Source: Xiphias gladius (lineage: Eukaryota; Chordata; Actinopteri; Istiophoriformes; Xiphiidae). Taken from it: a DNA stretch of 64,000 nucleotides. The position numbers and the translations under genes are program-made. This document shows, piece after piece, positions 13,407 through 25,446 of the stretch. The stretch covers positions 26,135,001 to 26,199,000 of the forward strand of contig NC_053400.1 in the NCBI RefSeq assembly GCF_016859285.1. Direction: 5' to 3'. Position 1 is the first letter of the stretch, and the number at the start of each line of letters is the position of its first letter. The notes under the pieces are model-generated. The model worked only from the letters and a program-made list of their open reading frames with translations, made no database searches and had not been told where the DNA came from.

Positions 13407-16400
13407 TCATCCGCACTTCCTAGGAAGATGTGCGGAAGGGAAACAAAGGCGAAAGAAACAAGTGTTGACTCATCCCTGAGAACAATATTGCCATGACAAC
13501 AACAGCTACCTAGTCCAGTTCTTGATCTGAAGAACATCTATCTTTGGATAGAGGATGCCGTGAAGCAATGATTTCTGTGGCTCGGATCTAAAATGTAACA
13601 GCAACCTCCTCGGGGTGTGTTTGCGTTTTTACCTGAGTTGAGGCTCCTGAGCAGACGGTAGAAGTTGGGAAAGTACTGCAGGTCCTGGAGCCCGTCTTCA
13701 GGGCTCACCTCATTGCCTTCCTCAGTGTCTTGGTCCCAGGTGTTGTCAGCCGCATCGCCCCCGTCTTCTTCTGCATCCCTGTCCACCTCGTCCTCAATCT
13801 CATCGTCATCTTCTTCCTCGTCCTCCCCTTCTTCGTTGTAGCGGCGCCTGGGTGGCTCCCATGTGTCCTGTAAATACCAGAGTTGTTGTTGTTTTTGTTG
13901 TCATCCTTATTGTTATCATTGTTTTCAATACCATCACTTCTTCGCAGGTTTCTACCGTGTTTGTGTCTGAACCCTGGTCGTCCTGCTCTCCCCCGGTTTC
14001 TTGGTCGTTGCTCTCCATGTCCTCAATTTCGTTGTTCTTGGCGTTTTTGGTGATGAGATCCTGGAGGGCCTCAGCCACCTGGTACTCCAGAGTATCTGCC
14101 TGACTATCTGTGATCTACAGAGAGACAAAGAGGAAGAGACAGACCCGAGAACAATTGTGTATATTACCAAGATGCTGTGGAACAGTACAACTTGTACTGA
14201 TTGCAAACCTCCATGTAACTATCACTGAGAAATCCACCTCGGGGAGCAATTTGGACACCACCAAACTACTTATTGAGTGCCTAAAAAGCAATTCAGAACC
14301 AAAATCGTGGAACAAACCGCAATTCACACATCTCCTTTCCCGGTGAGGAGCGAGGGAGTGCAGAGAGAGGGAGGGGAAGCGTTCCCGCTGAGAAAATGTC
14401 ACGCTACGTGCCGTGTCGATTGAACAGCATATGAGAGCACAAACTCGCAACCTACCAGGCCCAGTTTGAGCAGCTTGGAGACGATCCTGTCGAACACCCC
14501 TCTGTCATCCTCCATGTAGATCTTGTTTGCGATTTTCTGGACAATGTCCTCTGCTGTCAGGGGGGTGCCGTCGACCTGACGGAAGGTCTCCGGGTCATCT
14601 GAGAGGAGATGACACTTGTGTTATCATTTGTAGCTTTCTAAACATGCTCATTAGCTGTGTGCAGGTATAAGGCATGTCTTTCTGCTTTTATCCTTGATCT
14701 ATTTGACTGAATATACTTTTGGGTTACATCGTATTGACTCTTGAATCTTTTTTTCAACTTTTCTCTATCAAACTGCACAAAATTTGAAGGCGATTTCATG
14801 TATCCACCTTCTTCTCTGTCTCTCTATTGTACCATAAAATGTTAAACCTGGACCTGGAAGATTTCTTAGTAATAGAGGATTCTTACTCTCCTCACATTCA
14901 ACATATCTATATCTGCCTTACTAAGCACGAAGTGAGCAAATGTTACAGCCTGACTCTTAAATAACAGCCCCCGCTGCTTCCCAAGGTACCGAAATAAACA
15001 GTGCCGGAATACTCTTGCCTGTATTGGAGGGTTGAATCATCGGTGATGTATTTTACCTTCAAACACCAGGTCCATTTCTGTCTCACACTAGGAAATAAGA
15101 AATGAAATCCAGACTGCGCTTGCCAAATTTAGATGTAGCCTAACCTGATGAGCCACTTGTCATTGCCGGGCTGACCGCATGAATCGATGAAGTGTAGCAC
15201 TCAGCTCTTTGTGTCCGAGTCACGTCACCTCAGAGACTCTGCTTTATGCTGATGATTTCAGTGGATATCAAATTCCATACGTATGCAGTGAAATGTGTGC
15301 TGATGAAAACTATTGTAGGTAAATACCAACTTAGATGTCCAATATATACATTTATTTTAACTGAACTCACAAAAATTACGTCAAAGGCAATTGAAAGACT
15401 GCATTGGGGCCAAAAAGAGTGACAATAAGACATGTTTTTCATGTAATTTTGAAATGAATCTTACGATAACAAATAAATTTGTCACAAATGTTGGATATTT
15501 GGAGACTAGAGTAGACTGGCTGCATCTTTGCCATTGTACTTTTCATACATTTCTCTCTATGAGATGGAGATGAGAAAGTGATGCTGGTGTCTAAAAATCC
15601 AATCCCATGCCTTTGCAAGTCTTCTATAAAGAGACACAGTGGCCTAGCATATGCTTTCACGACGGCAGCGTCTGAGAGGGAGAAGATAATCTTTCTCTCT
15701 GGCATGCACGTGTTCTGTCTTTGACTCTTCCTGTCTGTCTCTGCTTATCTCCATCACATGCACACGTTTCCTCTGCCTACTCCCTCTTAAAATGTCTGCC
15801 CGGTGGCCTTCCGGCGATAGAAAGGAGCATGCGCCATGAGGCCTCCCCTTCGGCGACGGGGGCAAAGGTTACACACGCGGACGGGCTCCGACCCAACACA
15901 AGTGGTCAGCAGCTAACCCGCCGCAGCTTCACCAACAGCGCCAGTGCAGGCGCATGGTGACAGGTGTGCGTACCCTGGTACTTGCCGTCATCCATCCCGT
16001 TCTTGGTGGAGTCGTAGTCCTCAGCCAGACGTCTGCTCTTGGTGGAATCGGATTCATCAGGAACGTACTGATCCTCCTTCTGGACCGGGACCTCAGACTC
16101 CTCCTTCGATCTCTGGCCACTGGCCAGTGACTTGAGCACGGTCAAGTCATCACGGTCCTGCTCTGACTCTGTTTCCTTGGAGGCGGTGGGACGCCTGCTC
16201 TCTGAAAGGGGGCAAAGCGGAGAAATACAAGTGGTGAAGATGAACTCTTCGCGGGGGAATATGTTTCTGATTGTCGTTATTTCTCAGTACACATGATGCT
16301 GGTTTTACGGGAAGTGCTGAAACGTGAATCCACTCGACAGGCAAGAATAAAGTCATTCATTGATTGGGAATAAGGTTTCCTCTTACCCGCTGACTGCACT

Positions 16401-17614
16401 GCAGCTTTCACACTGTCCGCCTCAGCAATCTGAGGAAATGATGAGCATTAACCAATAATTTCCACACAGGATATGAGCTCTGATTAATAATGCTTGCTGG
16501 GTGATTACCAAGGTCATTTGACAAGTGACCATAAAGACCATTTGGCTGGATATTGGATGGGAAAATTAGCTATGGGAAATGGAGAAAGAGGGGCTTACCT
16601 GCTCCTGTAGTGGTCTTTCTTCTGTCAACTGTCTGTTGTACACAGTTTTATCTGCAACAGAGAAAAAAAAAACTTGGAATTACTAAACTGGTGGCTCAAA
16701 GCAGATTTTAGTATTATAAGCAGACCCAGGTTTTGTAAATTACATATATTAACTGCACATAAATTAAAAAGGCTCCCTAACAAATCCCTGATGAGATAAT
16801 GCACTTCTATTAAAACGTGTTAGAATTTTTTACATTTTGATTGATTATTATTTCATCGTCATTCAATACATTTATTTTTATTTTTATTTTCATTTTTTAG
16901 CTTTCAGAATTATGTGGTCGTTTCTGCTCTCCCAACTCACCACGGCAAAGGCGGCGCTTAATCGGATTACCGGACAAAAGATTAAACTGCGGCGAAAATA
17001 GACCACAAGCGGCCTAACAGGTGACCAGTTGCGTCGTTAAAAACCCGGACGGTCACTGCTGAGCCGGAGCTGAACTTTTTCCAGGCGCTGCCTTTTTGCT
17101 GTATTTTGGTTCACAGCTGATTTTAAAACTGGAGCTCCTCAGACAGTACACGAAAACATTATAAACCCTGAACGAAGATGGAGAGAAATTGCAATAATAT
17201 GCCTTTAACCGCCCATACCTTTACCAGACAAAGTGTACAACGTGTGATGTGCCAAATTGAATTGACGATGAGCAATGTCATAGCCTGTTTTCTATTTTTT
17301 GCGGGTACCATGTGCGCTGGATAGAGTTTTGTGACCTTGTTGCACTTTGTGGCGTTTGTCAATCCTCCTGTGGGATCGGTGACTGCCTCCAGTAACAGTC
17401 CTCTCTCACATTTCTACGATGTTATGGCACAAAAAAAAAAATGCTTCACGGCTCGCAATTCTTTTTATCTTTTTTTTTTAGTCGCACGGTTAGAGGCGAC
17501 GGCCAACTCACCGTCCGTTGAAGCTGTAGGCGTGGGGAAGGCAGATGTCTGGCTAAATACATTCAGGGCTAGAAGCTGGAGAAGGACGAAAAGGCCAACG
17601 TATTTGGACGCCAT
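4880..17614 (-). CDS. scg3: secretogranin III (granin family, secretory-granule sorting protein)
   Basis: Twelve coding exons on the minus strand: 17614..17512, 16651..16599, 16429..16387, 16201..15974, 14598..14456, 14114..13956, 13867..13633, 13232..13116, 9827..9744, 8924..8814, 7678..7589 and 4998..4880. Together they give 1485 nt, or 494 aa (human about 468). All junctions are GT-AG and all phases agree. Residues 1-25 form a signal peptide ending QTSA before FPTP, which parallels human FPKP. Diagnostic blocks are [87 protein letters not shown] and the C-terminus TIKRIYSSL. Scg3 is a soluble granin of neuroendocrine cells that binds chromogranin A and cholesterol-rich granule membrane. 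Dibasic RR/RRR sites could be processed. The oddity is a long Glu/Asp tract in exon 7 that makes this region more acidic than in human. Confidence 0.97.
4999..7588 (-). other. scg3: scg3 intron 11
   Basis: This 2.6-kb intron separates the last exon ([10 protein letters not shown] onward) from the [12 protein letters not shown] exon. Its main content is the long (CA)n array near 5936-6023. No other gene was recognised. Confidence 0.8.
5902..6023. repeat. long (CA)n microsatellite with a CGCA-interrupted left flank
   Basis: CACA/CACG variants begin near 5902 and become a pure CA array from about 5936 to 6023 (roughly 44 units). It sits in scg3 intron 11. Long predicted His-Thr or Val-Cys frames here are only the repeat read through. 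Confidence 0.97.
7679..8813 (-). other. scg3: scg3 intron 10
   Basis: A non-coding interval of about 1.1 kb with a short (AT)n stretch near 7940-7956. Nothing else was recognised. Confidence 0.75.
8925..9743 (-). other. scg3: scg3 intron 9
   Basis: It holds a poly-A run right beside the exon (8931-8949, which reads as the pyrimidine tract of the acceptor on the minus strand), one arm of a dispersed fish repeat (9130-9390), and an ATT-rich stretch near 9533-9565. Confidence 0.75.
9130..9390 (+). repeat. dispersed fish repeat family 1, single arm
   Basis: The core GCCAGGCTAGCTGTTTCCCCC, then CTAAACTAAGCTAACTGGC and CTGCTGGCTGTAGCC, then TCATCTAACTCTCTGCC and CATTTCCCAAAATA, recurs at 24136-24450 and 31960-32530 in this window. 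I recognise it as a high-copy teleost interspersed sequence but cannot name its class with certainty. Confidence 0.7.
10560..10930. repeat. candidate dispersed AT-rich fish repeat
   Basis: It begins ACTTTACTTTAAGTCCCCTT and contains repeated variants of TTATAACACACTATAATG and GTGTTATAAACTATTTATTG. This matches my memory of a common teleost interspersed repeat with internal repeats of TGTGTTATAAA. The boundaries are approximate. Confidence 0.5.
11305..11336. repeat. compound microsatellite (CA)n(CCA)n
   Basis: A CA array runs directly into a CCA/ACC trinucleotide array inside scg3 intron 8. Confidence 0.9.
13379..13406. repeat. (TG)n microsatellite
   Basis: An uninterrupted TG array of about 28 bp in scg3 intron 7 (13233-13632). 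The rest of that intron shows nothing recognisable. Confidence 0.95.
14599..15973 (-). other. scg3: scg3 intron 4
   Basis: A 1.4-kb non-coding interval between the exon ending in DDGKYQ and the exon starting with [11 protein letters not shown]. No repeat or gene was recognised. The open frames on either strand do not extend either neighbouring exon. Confidence 0.75.
16652..17511 (-). other. scg3: scg3 intron 1
   Basis: It separates the signal-peptide exon from the exon encoding [13 protein letters not shown]. It carries T-rich stretches near 16870 and 17470 and nothing else recognised. Confidence 0.75.
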
Positions 17615-18600
17615 CCTGGGGTAAGCTGTCTCGTCCGGGGGGGGGACGACTTCTCCTGGCTGCCTTGCTGCCTGCGGTCTGGCTCCCGCTCCAGAAGCGA
17701 AGTGCTGAATGTGTGGACAGCTCCGCTCCGCTGCGCTCAAGCCGCGGCCGCTTGCGCCGAAACTGCCGCGGAGGCTGCACCCTTAGGTAGCCGCTCTGTC
17801 GGACGCACCGGGCGGGGAGGGGCCGGCCCGGATCTCCGCTGTTGCACCGGAGCTGTTGACGAGTTCGCGGTGCTGAAACGAGGTCACCTCTCTGCAGCTA
17901 TAGCCAGATAAGCGGGGAGGCTCCTCAAGCCCCGTGTGAGCATCACCTGCCAGGGCAGCGACAGAGCCCTCTACAACAAGACCTGCCCCCCTTCGACTTT
18001 ACAGAGGAGGAGGAGGTGGAGGAGGAGGAGCGGGAGGAGGAGGAGGAGGAGGAGGACGCTGCAAAAAGTGTCCACCTTACCAAGATATTTCGTCCTAAAA
18101 TGTCCTAAAATGTAATATTTCCATCGATAATCAGGGGAAACAATGCACGAAAGCAATTCAGTGATTTCACGTATTTCTAGAGCCGTCAGATTTAAGAGGT
18201 AGCCAAGGCTGGAATAACAAGAGTTTCCTTATTACCAGTGAAGTGAACGTTTTCAACCATCATTGTAAAAAATCACCCCCCCACCGCCCTTTTTTTTTTT
18301 TTTTTTTTGCACAAAATTTCGCCCGTGTCACGTCGCAGGGTGAACGCGGTGGGGCTCCTCGTTCGACCCCCCTCCCCCGTGCTTATTGCGAACCCGCAAC
18401 GCAACGCCGCCACCCGTTGCTGTGCGGCTGAACCGAAACGCCGAGTCGCACATCTTTTGCAGCGTCCGGGCGGAGGAGTCCACCCGTTCCGTGCGTCACC
18501 CACGACCTGCGTCACGGTCGTGGATCTTCCGCTGAACCCGCCGTGAAGACGGCAAACAATTAGACGCGCAAACAAAGGGGGGGTATATTTATATACCGGG
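17615..18600 (-). promoter_or_regulatory. scg3: scg3 promoter and 5' UTR region, CpG-rich
   Basis: The DNA upstream of the scg3 start is visibly richer in C+G and in CpG than the rest of the window, in two blocks (about 17500-17900 and 18310-18560). It contains an RE1-like sequence (17858-17877), a GGA purine tract (18003-18057) and two CRE-like TGCGTCAC motifs (18492-18499 and 18508-18515). The transcription start was not located. No TATA box could be assigned with confidence. Confidence 0.6.
18003..18057. repeat. (GGA)n polypurine tract
   Basis: About 55 bp of GGA/GAGGAG repeat interrupted by single T and C bases, about 390-440 bp upstream of the scg3 start. It has the composition of a triplex- or quadruplex-prone tract. 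Confidence 0.9.
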
Positions 18601-21600
18601 ACAGTTTAATGACCATTTGCCTTCGTAAACTCGGTATATTGCTAATCGGGTGCAAGGCTTACGCCTCTTGCGGATGATCCCGCAGGTGTTGTCGGTTCCC
18701 AGTGGCCCACTCAGGTCCCGAAGTGGGGCTACTGAAAAGGAAGTCAAGGGGTTTCATTTCCCGCCTCTTTCATCAGACCTCAGCAAAAGGAGATGCAGAA
18801 GAGCATGTAGTTGGATCTATGGTCCTCTTCTCTCAGCTGATGAAACTGCACCTATTATAACAGCGATAGAAAGGTCTTCTAGCAGGGGGTTCCTTCAAAT
18901 CTAATGTTAAAAAAAAACATGTTAAATATGAGGTAAAATAAGATGTCATCGTGAAAAAGCTCGTGGTCTGCAGTACCACCAGCCACGCATTTCATTTCTC
19001 ACCGGGTGAAAGGAAGAGGTGGCGTATGGGACCCATTCGCAGTTGCTCTCTGGCTGATGGGGCAAATGATTTTGGATTTTGATTTTGGACTGCTAACCCC
19101 CCTGGTTTGCGAGAGCGTTTTGGTGTGAGATTCAAACGCACCCCGGTCAGCGACTGGCCGCTCAGAGGAACCGTTTCTGCTCACGCCCGGGCACTTGTTT
19201 GTCATTTGGGACAGGCGGCCAACAGCTTTTAGCCATTAAGCCTTCACTTCAATGCGTTTCCCTTCGGTAGCAGAGTCCACGTAGCTGTGATTCAATGCTG
19301 TTCACTGTCAGTTGTCCCCCCCCCCACACACACACACAATATGTAGGAGGGAAGCTTTGTCAGCTCTCACCCTGTTACGCTTTAGTATCATTGTTGGCTG
19401 GATGTATCTCCAGGCTATTACAGTTCAGCTTGCTCTTGGGTACATTCAGTAATATCATGTGATATGTTTCAACATTTCCTTTCTCACAGCAGGCAAACTG
19501 GCTTGTCATAGTTGAGACAAGCACGGGTGTTATCAGTAGCTTTACCCGTGGCGCCAGTCTATCCAAGCAGCGCGCACAATACCAGCATCCTGAAAACGAC
19601 GCAGCTAAATGGAGTTCACTCACCATTCATTTTTATTTTTTTACACCTGTGCTTTTCTTACCGTGTAAAAGCCCCCCCCCCCTGAATGATTGGGACCTCT
19701 GGTCAGATTGAAGCTGTGCAGGGCGCAACAAAGTCCTGGGTCCAGAGATGAGGTCCAGTCATAAGTGAAAAGACTCGCGTGGGTGCGTAGAGGCTTTTGT
19801 AGGACGAAAAGTAAAATGCGTTATGGTGCAGTATGTGGACTGTTAGTGTTGTTTAAAGAAGGCGTCGGGTGGTGAAAACAAGGAAACAGCACACAACCCA
19901 CACAAAAGGTATCAAGCAGTAAGCGCTATGTTCACTCCATTCGGGTCCTGTTAATAAATGAATGAACCATGGAAGGTTAATTGTAGTTAGCCTTTTTTTC
20001 AGGGAGGATCGAGCTCAGGAAATGAAACATTAACAACAGCGGACAGCATGACGAGCAGTATTTACAGACTCGTAGGGGGGGGGCAGACAAAAATAACAGG
20101 AACGCTTTAAATTAGTTATAAAGTCTAATACAACAACATCATGTGGCCTTAAGAGATAACCCAGCACCCTTTTCTCAGTGTCAAATGTCGAACACCACGA
20201 ACTTCGAAGCAGTAGTATTGTTTTGCACAAATGTGTTGGGTTGTAGTATAATGTAAGACGTTCCTGGTGTTTTTGCCTTCCGAATACACTATTCAGTTAA
20301 AGATATGGGTATTCTTCGTTTGTTTCACCTGTAGAGAAGGGATAACAGGTAAGCAAAAAACTCCCTATAGACTCACTGTAAGATCACCATCATCATCATC
20401 TTTAAATATTATTCATACTTCATACCCAAAATGTGCCATTTTAAGACCGCCGCATTAATTCTGCCCTATCACTGGGCCCGGTGGAGTGCGGGATGGGACG
20501 TTTGCCACCTCCTGTGGGATGACTGTACTTCCTGTCCTCCGCCTGCCCTCAGCGGCCCGAGACCAGGAGCACTGCCAAGCGCCGGCCTTTCAGATACTCT
20601 ATTGACACCCCCCGGAGGAATATCACCAAAGGCGAATAATCCTCCAAAGCAGCGGTCGGTGGAGGGGGGGTTCCGAGGATGCGCGGCAGTGTTAATTTGC
20701 CTAAACCTTACAAGGTTTTTTTTTGTTTTGTTTTTTTAAATTACCATTTTTTACTACCAGTCCCTCACATTCGCTTTCTCCCACTGATCTCCTGTATGTC
20801 CGTCGTGCACAAGATGTACTGCACTACTGACATCTTGTGTGTCGTGGCTGTAATTACACCCGCTCTTCTGTTGCGTGTTTCCTCCAGAGGCATCTTGACA
20901 AAATGCCAACATGTAAAAAAAGAAGGAAAAAAAAAAAAAAAGAGAGAGAGAGAGAAAGCAATTCACTATTCCGTGGGGAAAAGAGTTTATCTGTCATCTA
21001 CCACAGTTGAGAGAAATGATATTTACAAGGACTTCCTGACCTCTCTTGTAAACTACTGGTCTGGCTCTCATTGCACGCTTGGCTTGTTCACATACTTTTT
21101 TCCCTGTAAAGGCTGCAGCAGTTCACTCTTCTTTTTTTTTTTTACCCCAAGTTCGCCTCTGTCCCAGTATACTTGCCCATGACACATTTTCTCAGAGGTG
21201 GTTTCTCTCAGCGGCCTTTTTAGAGACTTCCAGAGATGACCCAGAGGTTTTTCTGTTCCGATACTAAGATATGACCGTTCACTAATGCACCTGCTATTAT
21301 AAGTGGGCCACCTCGTTGTTAATAAAACAATTAGCATTACTTGGTTTATGTTGTCCTTGGCATTCAACAACAACATAACCTTAGCCACAGACGCACTGTC
21401 GGAGCCTCGTGTGGGACATGTAAATGCTGAATTTGAACAAATAATCGGTCTTTGTTAAAATGAAGAGTCTGTCAAATTGTCCCACACAGTATTTGATACC
21501 CATTCACAGTAACTTTTTTCATGCATTAGCTTTTTACAAATGATGAAAGAAATCACTTTGAGCAATGAAAACTAGTGGAATACCAGTTAGCCCGGAAGTG

Positions 21601-24135
21601 CAATGAACTGACTTCAACTCAACGCCGATGTAGGCAATTTACTTTTCTGATGTTTAAGTAATTTATTTGTCACGTTTTATCCACTTAAGTCACTTCAGTT
21701 TTGATTTGGTCTTAAGATGCTTTGTTTTGTCTCAGTCAACATTTTCATCAACAAAATAATGATTTGTATGTGTAGGCTATAGGACATTATTCCCAGATCA
21801 AGTATTTGCTGTGTACAGCGAATAAACTTCCGTCCTCTGTTTACTAAATATTCCACAGTTTTTGAATGGGATCAAATCGCTTCAGTCAGGTTCCAAAGGT
21901 CACACTGTTTAGCTCTTGATCGGAAAATATGTCGGACTTCATGGCCCTAACACTTACCATCATTGTTGCCCAATAAAATGTTCAAAGTTAAAGCTCACTT
22001 GATATGCTTGATTACAAGTGTACTCCATTTCTTTCTAACTCCACACCCCAATATATCTTCGTGTTCAAACCTGTAGTCCTCAGCCTCAAATGATGCTGCC
22101 TCAAGTTGAAAGAACTCGAGGCAAATGATCACATATGCAGAAATACCCCCCAAGACCTGTACACAGACTCTGATGTGTAAAATTGGTGGAGTTCCCTTTT
22201 GAGTGCTTCCAGCGAACCACTTAAAACACTGCTTATCATTTCTGGAAGGTTGATGACAGAAGTTTCTCAGACTTTGTGTAATGCACCTGACCTGACATCC
22301 AACTGTAGTTGGTTTAAATTGGTTAAAAAAATAAATAAATAAAAAAAATAGAAAAAAAACAAACACAAAAATATGAAAATCATTGTCACTGGCTGTGTGT
22401 GTCAAATGAGTGTATGTTTGAGTGGAGAAGTGGTTGGGCACACTGTTGACATGGTATTTATTTGTCTTTTTCTGATGTTTGAAAATGCCCCTCGGACTCT
22501 CTTTTGGGAAGGTCTAAACAGAGGCTGTCTCCAGAGGATAAGCCAGAAATGGGAGAACACAAATTTTCTCCTTATATCAGACCCGGAGGCAAACCGGAGG
22601 CAAAGGACTTCAAAGACTGCAGCGGTGACTTAAGCATTCCTTTCAGATGAAATTCAGAGGAAGGACAGCTTTTGATATCTCATCCATTAACAGCCTTATT
22701 CAAACAGTATGCAGGGGACGTTTCATTTGTTCAGTGTTTTCCTGGTTTATTGGGACAAACAACTCTTTTTGTGGACACGTTGATTCATTCTCTTATTCAG
22801 ATTACAATCCGTGGTTACCAGGCCTGTGCAAATAGGTCCCTTTTGAAGTGCTTTCTTTGTTCCATTTGAACAGCAGTTTTGACAGAGAGAGAGAAAAAAA
22901 GCCGCGAAACACCGAAATCCCTTTGATAAACCTTAATATGAACTTCCATCTAATTAGTTACACTGTTTTCTGTGACCGACAGCTGTCAGTTTGAGAGCAT
23001 CTTCCTCAGTGAAATATTAATCTGTGTTAGGAGTTATTTCACCACTAGAGGTCTATGCTTTCCTCTTAAACAGTGGAGAACAAAGGGCTGATAAAGAAGT
23101 TACAAAGAATCATGAAAGGGAAATGAGGCTGAAAAATGCACTAAAAAAACCCCAAATCTCAATTATTCTGTTATTTGTTTGCATGCTTGGTTAATGAAAG
23201 TTAAGCGTGGGAAACAGATGTGCCACTGCACATCTGTTACACTGCCAAGTCCTTGGTTTGAAATTACCTTTTATTCAGTTTGGCTAGCTGTACTTTTTAA
23301 AAGTTTTTCCACCTCCAGGCGGTCACAGTGAATGAGCCAGTAACTCTCTGTGTTCCTCAAGGACATCTTGAAAGGTCACACATCCTGCAGCGGGGCTCAC
23401 ACGTGACGTCCCAGCGGTGTTATCAACAGTTGGGCCCCTCATTCACCAGCTGACATTAAGGGCTGATGCTGCTGACTCCTTCCTCGTCCTCTGATTCCTT
23501 TGAATGGCATTTTTGGGGGTTCATTAAGCCACAGGCTGTTTTAGCCCACCAACGCTCCCCGACATTGAGGAGATACATGTATTTTATGTTTTGTTTGTGA
23601 GGAGTGTCTGTGCTCTTGTTTAGCTGCACTTCTGAGAACCAGTTTGAGTTTAACACCTCATAGTAAGAAATGTATTTGTTTTTGTTGATGTCTAAAGGGG
23701 AATTCCATCGATTTTGCACATAATATGTCATTTTATCACTGATGTGTACTACTAAGCCTGTAAAAACAGTTTTAGAATGTTTTCTGTGGCTCTGGAGGAT
23801 CTTGCTTGGCTTGGAGGCTGTGTTACAAACTTGGGACATGGAGGCTGAAAGATGTGGGTTTTGCAGGCAGTTCGGCCACAAAGTAAAAAAAAAACAAAAA
23901 ACAAATGCTCTTGGTTGTATTATTGAAATTGTAGTATGCATTGTAGTAACATTGTTGGAGCTTGACCCGCACTATAAAAGCTAGCATATCTTGGGCCATG
24001 CTGCTTCAGTTTTGATGGGACTTTTTAAAATCTCTCTCTCTTTTCAGTCCCCCGAACTTTACTGCAGAACTAATGTGGCCAACTAGCCCTTTAAGATTAA
24101 TCTTAGGTTTAAGGTGAAATTAGATTTCAATTAAG

Positions 24136-24450
24136 GGTTAAAGGAAAAGTTTGACATTTTGGAAAATATGCATATTTACTGTCTTGCCGAGAGTTAGAAG
24201 AGAAGAATGATACCACTCTCATGTCTGTCCATTATATATATTAGGCTACAGGCAGGATACCACAACAAACATGTTAATTAGTGAGCTTTAACGGTGCTGG
24301 TGGAGGTTTTTTTTCCGACGTTTCGAAAGAGCCAGGCTAGCTGCTTCCCCCAGTTTCCCATCTTTATGCTAAGCCAAGCCTACTCGCTGGTGGCTCTAGC
24401 TTTTTTTTAATGGCACAGACAATCTTCTCATTTAACTCTGAGCCAGAATG
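24136..24450. repeat. dispersed fish repeat family 1, two inverted arms
   Basis: The left arm runs from TTAAAGGAAAAGTTTGACA through TTGCCGAGAGTTAGAAGAGA to ACTCTCATGTCTGTCC. The right arm has the opposite orientation: GCCAGGCTAGCTGCTTCCCCC, TTTATGCTAAGCCAAGCC, TTCTCATTTAACTCTGAGCC. The centre is short, so this looks like an internally deleted copy of the element at 31960-32530. Confidence 0.75.
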
Positions 24451-24715
24451 TGCATGTGCTGTACCAAACTGCTATAGTGTTGAGTTTTCCTTGAGGCTTA
24501 TGGAGGTTAGATAAAGAGACTGTATCAGTCTCCACAATCCCCTCGCAGTCAAACCCAGGACAAGATCAAAAGATAGATGTGTGTGTGTGCATGTGTGGTC
24601 TGTTCTTCATGTAACAGTTCTCTGATCAGAACTTATCTACATTATGAATTATGTGTTTGACACATTTTTACAGCTCTCTCATAATCACTTCAAGAGGCTG
24701 CAAACAGCTGGAGAT

Positions 24716-25446
24716 TTTATTCCAACAGCAGGAGACAAAAAGAAAAAAGGGAAATGGTAACATTTAAATAGACTGTAACTGCATAACTAACCTGAAGTGT
24801 GTGTGTGTGTGTGTCTGCCTGACAGCAACTCCGTGAGTGCAAATGGGTGCTCAGTGGGTGGGTGGTCTGTCTGTTTTGTGTTTCTGTGAGGAGACAGAGA
24901 CATAAAACTGTACTTCTTCTCCACTGGCTGCCAAATAATTCAGCTGGAGTCACACCAAGCCACCAGTAATATGTTTTCCTGGACTGGGGAGCAGAATAGA
25001 CCAGAGGGCATCTAATGAACCAGAAATGACAAATCACTGATTTTCCTGCTCAATTCAAAACCAGCGTTGACATATTTATGCCTGGAGTGCATGTTGGTCA
25101 AATGGATGGGAAAGTAGTAGCTTAATGAACCATTTGTGGCTTATTTTCCAGATCTGACCCATCCATGCTTTCTCTACCATCGTGGCTGTTTCCTTTTGAA
25201 AAGGGGCAGCAAAATCTTTAGGCATTTTAGTTTTAGTAAATCTGAGGCATTATTATGAAAGCAATTGGTTAGCACGCAGGCAAATCATTGTTTTTCCTCA
25301 CATACTGTCTAAGAAATGAGAGACGATTATCATTACGACTGCCAAAAAGAAGGAACAAACCCATCTGTCCTATAACGTCTTCCAGCTCACATGGAGGTAT
25401 TATTGTCAGAAGAACTGCAAAATGATGTTTACAAGAAATCTTTAAT
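24716..25446 (-). promoter_or_regulatory. tnfaip8l3: candidate polyadenylation signals for tnfaip8l3
   Basis: On the minus strand an ATTAAA lies at 25446-25441 (about 550 nt after the stop) and an AATAAA at 24721-24716 (about 1.27 kb after it). Either could end the transcript. Neither is proven by sequence alone. Confidence 0.35.

Noticed and set aside
13852..14228. Plus-strand frames over the scg3 exons
   Set aside because: They are shadows of the acidic scg3 exons, which read correctly on the minus strand with consistent splice phases.
17702..17911. Ala/Arg-rich frame upstream of scg3 on the plus strand
   Set aside because: It lies in the CpG-rich scg3 promoter, where GC bias keeps frames open; nothing suggests a divergent gene.
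20679..21182. 167-codon plus-strand frame
   Set aside because: It contains poly-Phe and poly-Lys stretches from homopolymer runs, has no recognisable domain and no splice partners.
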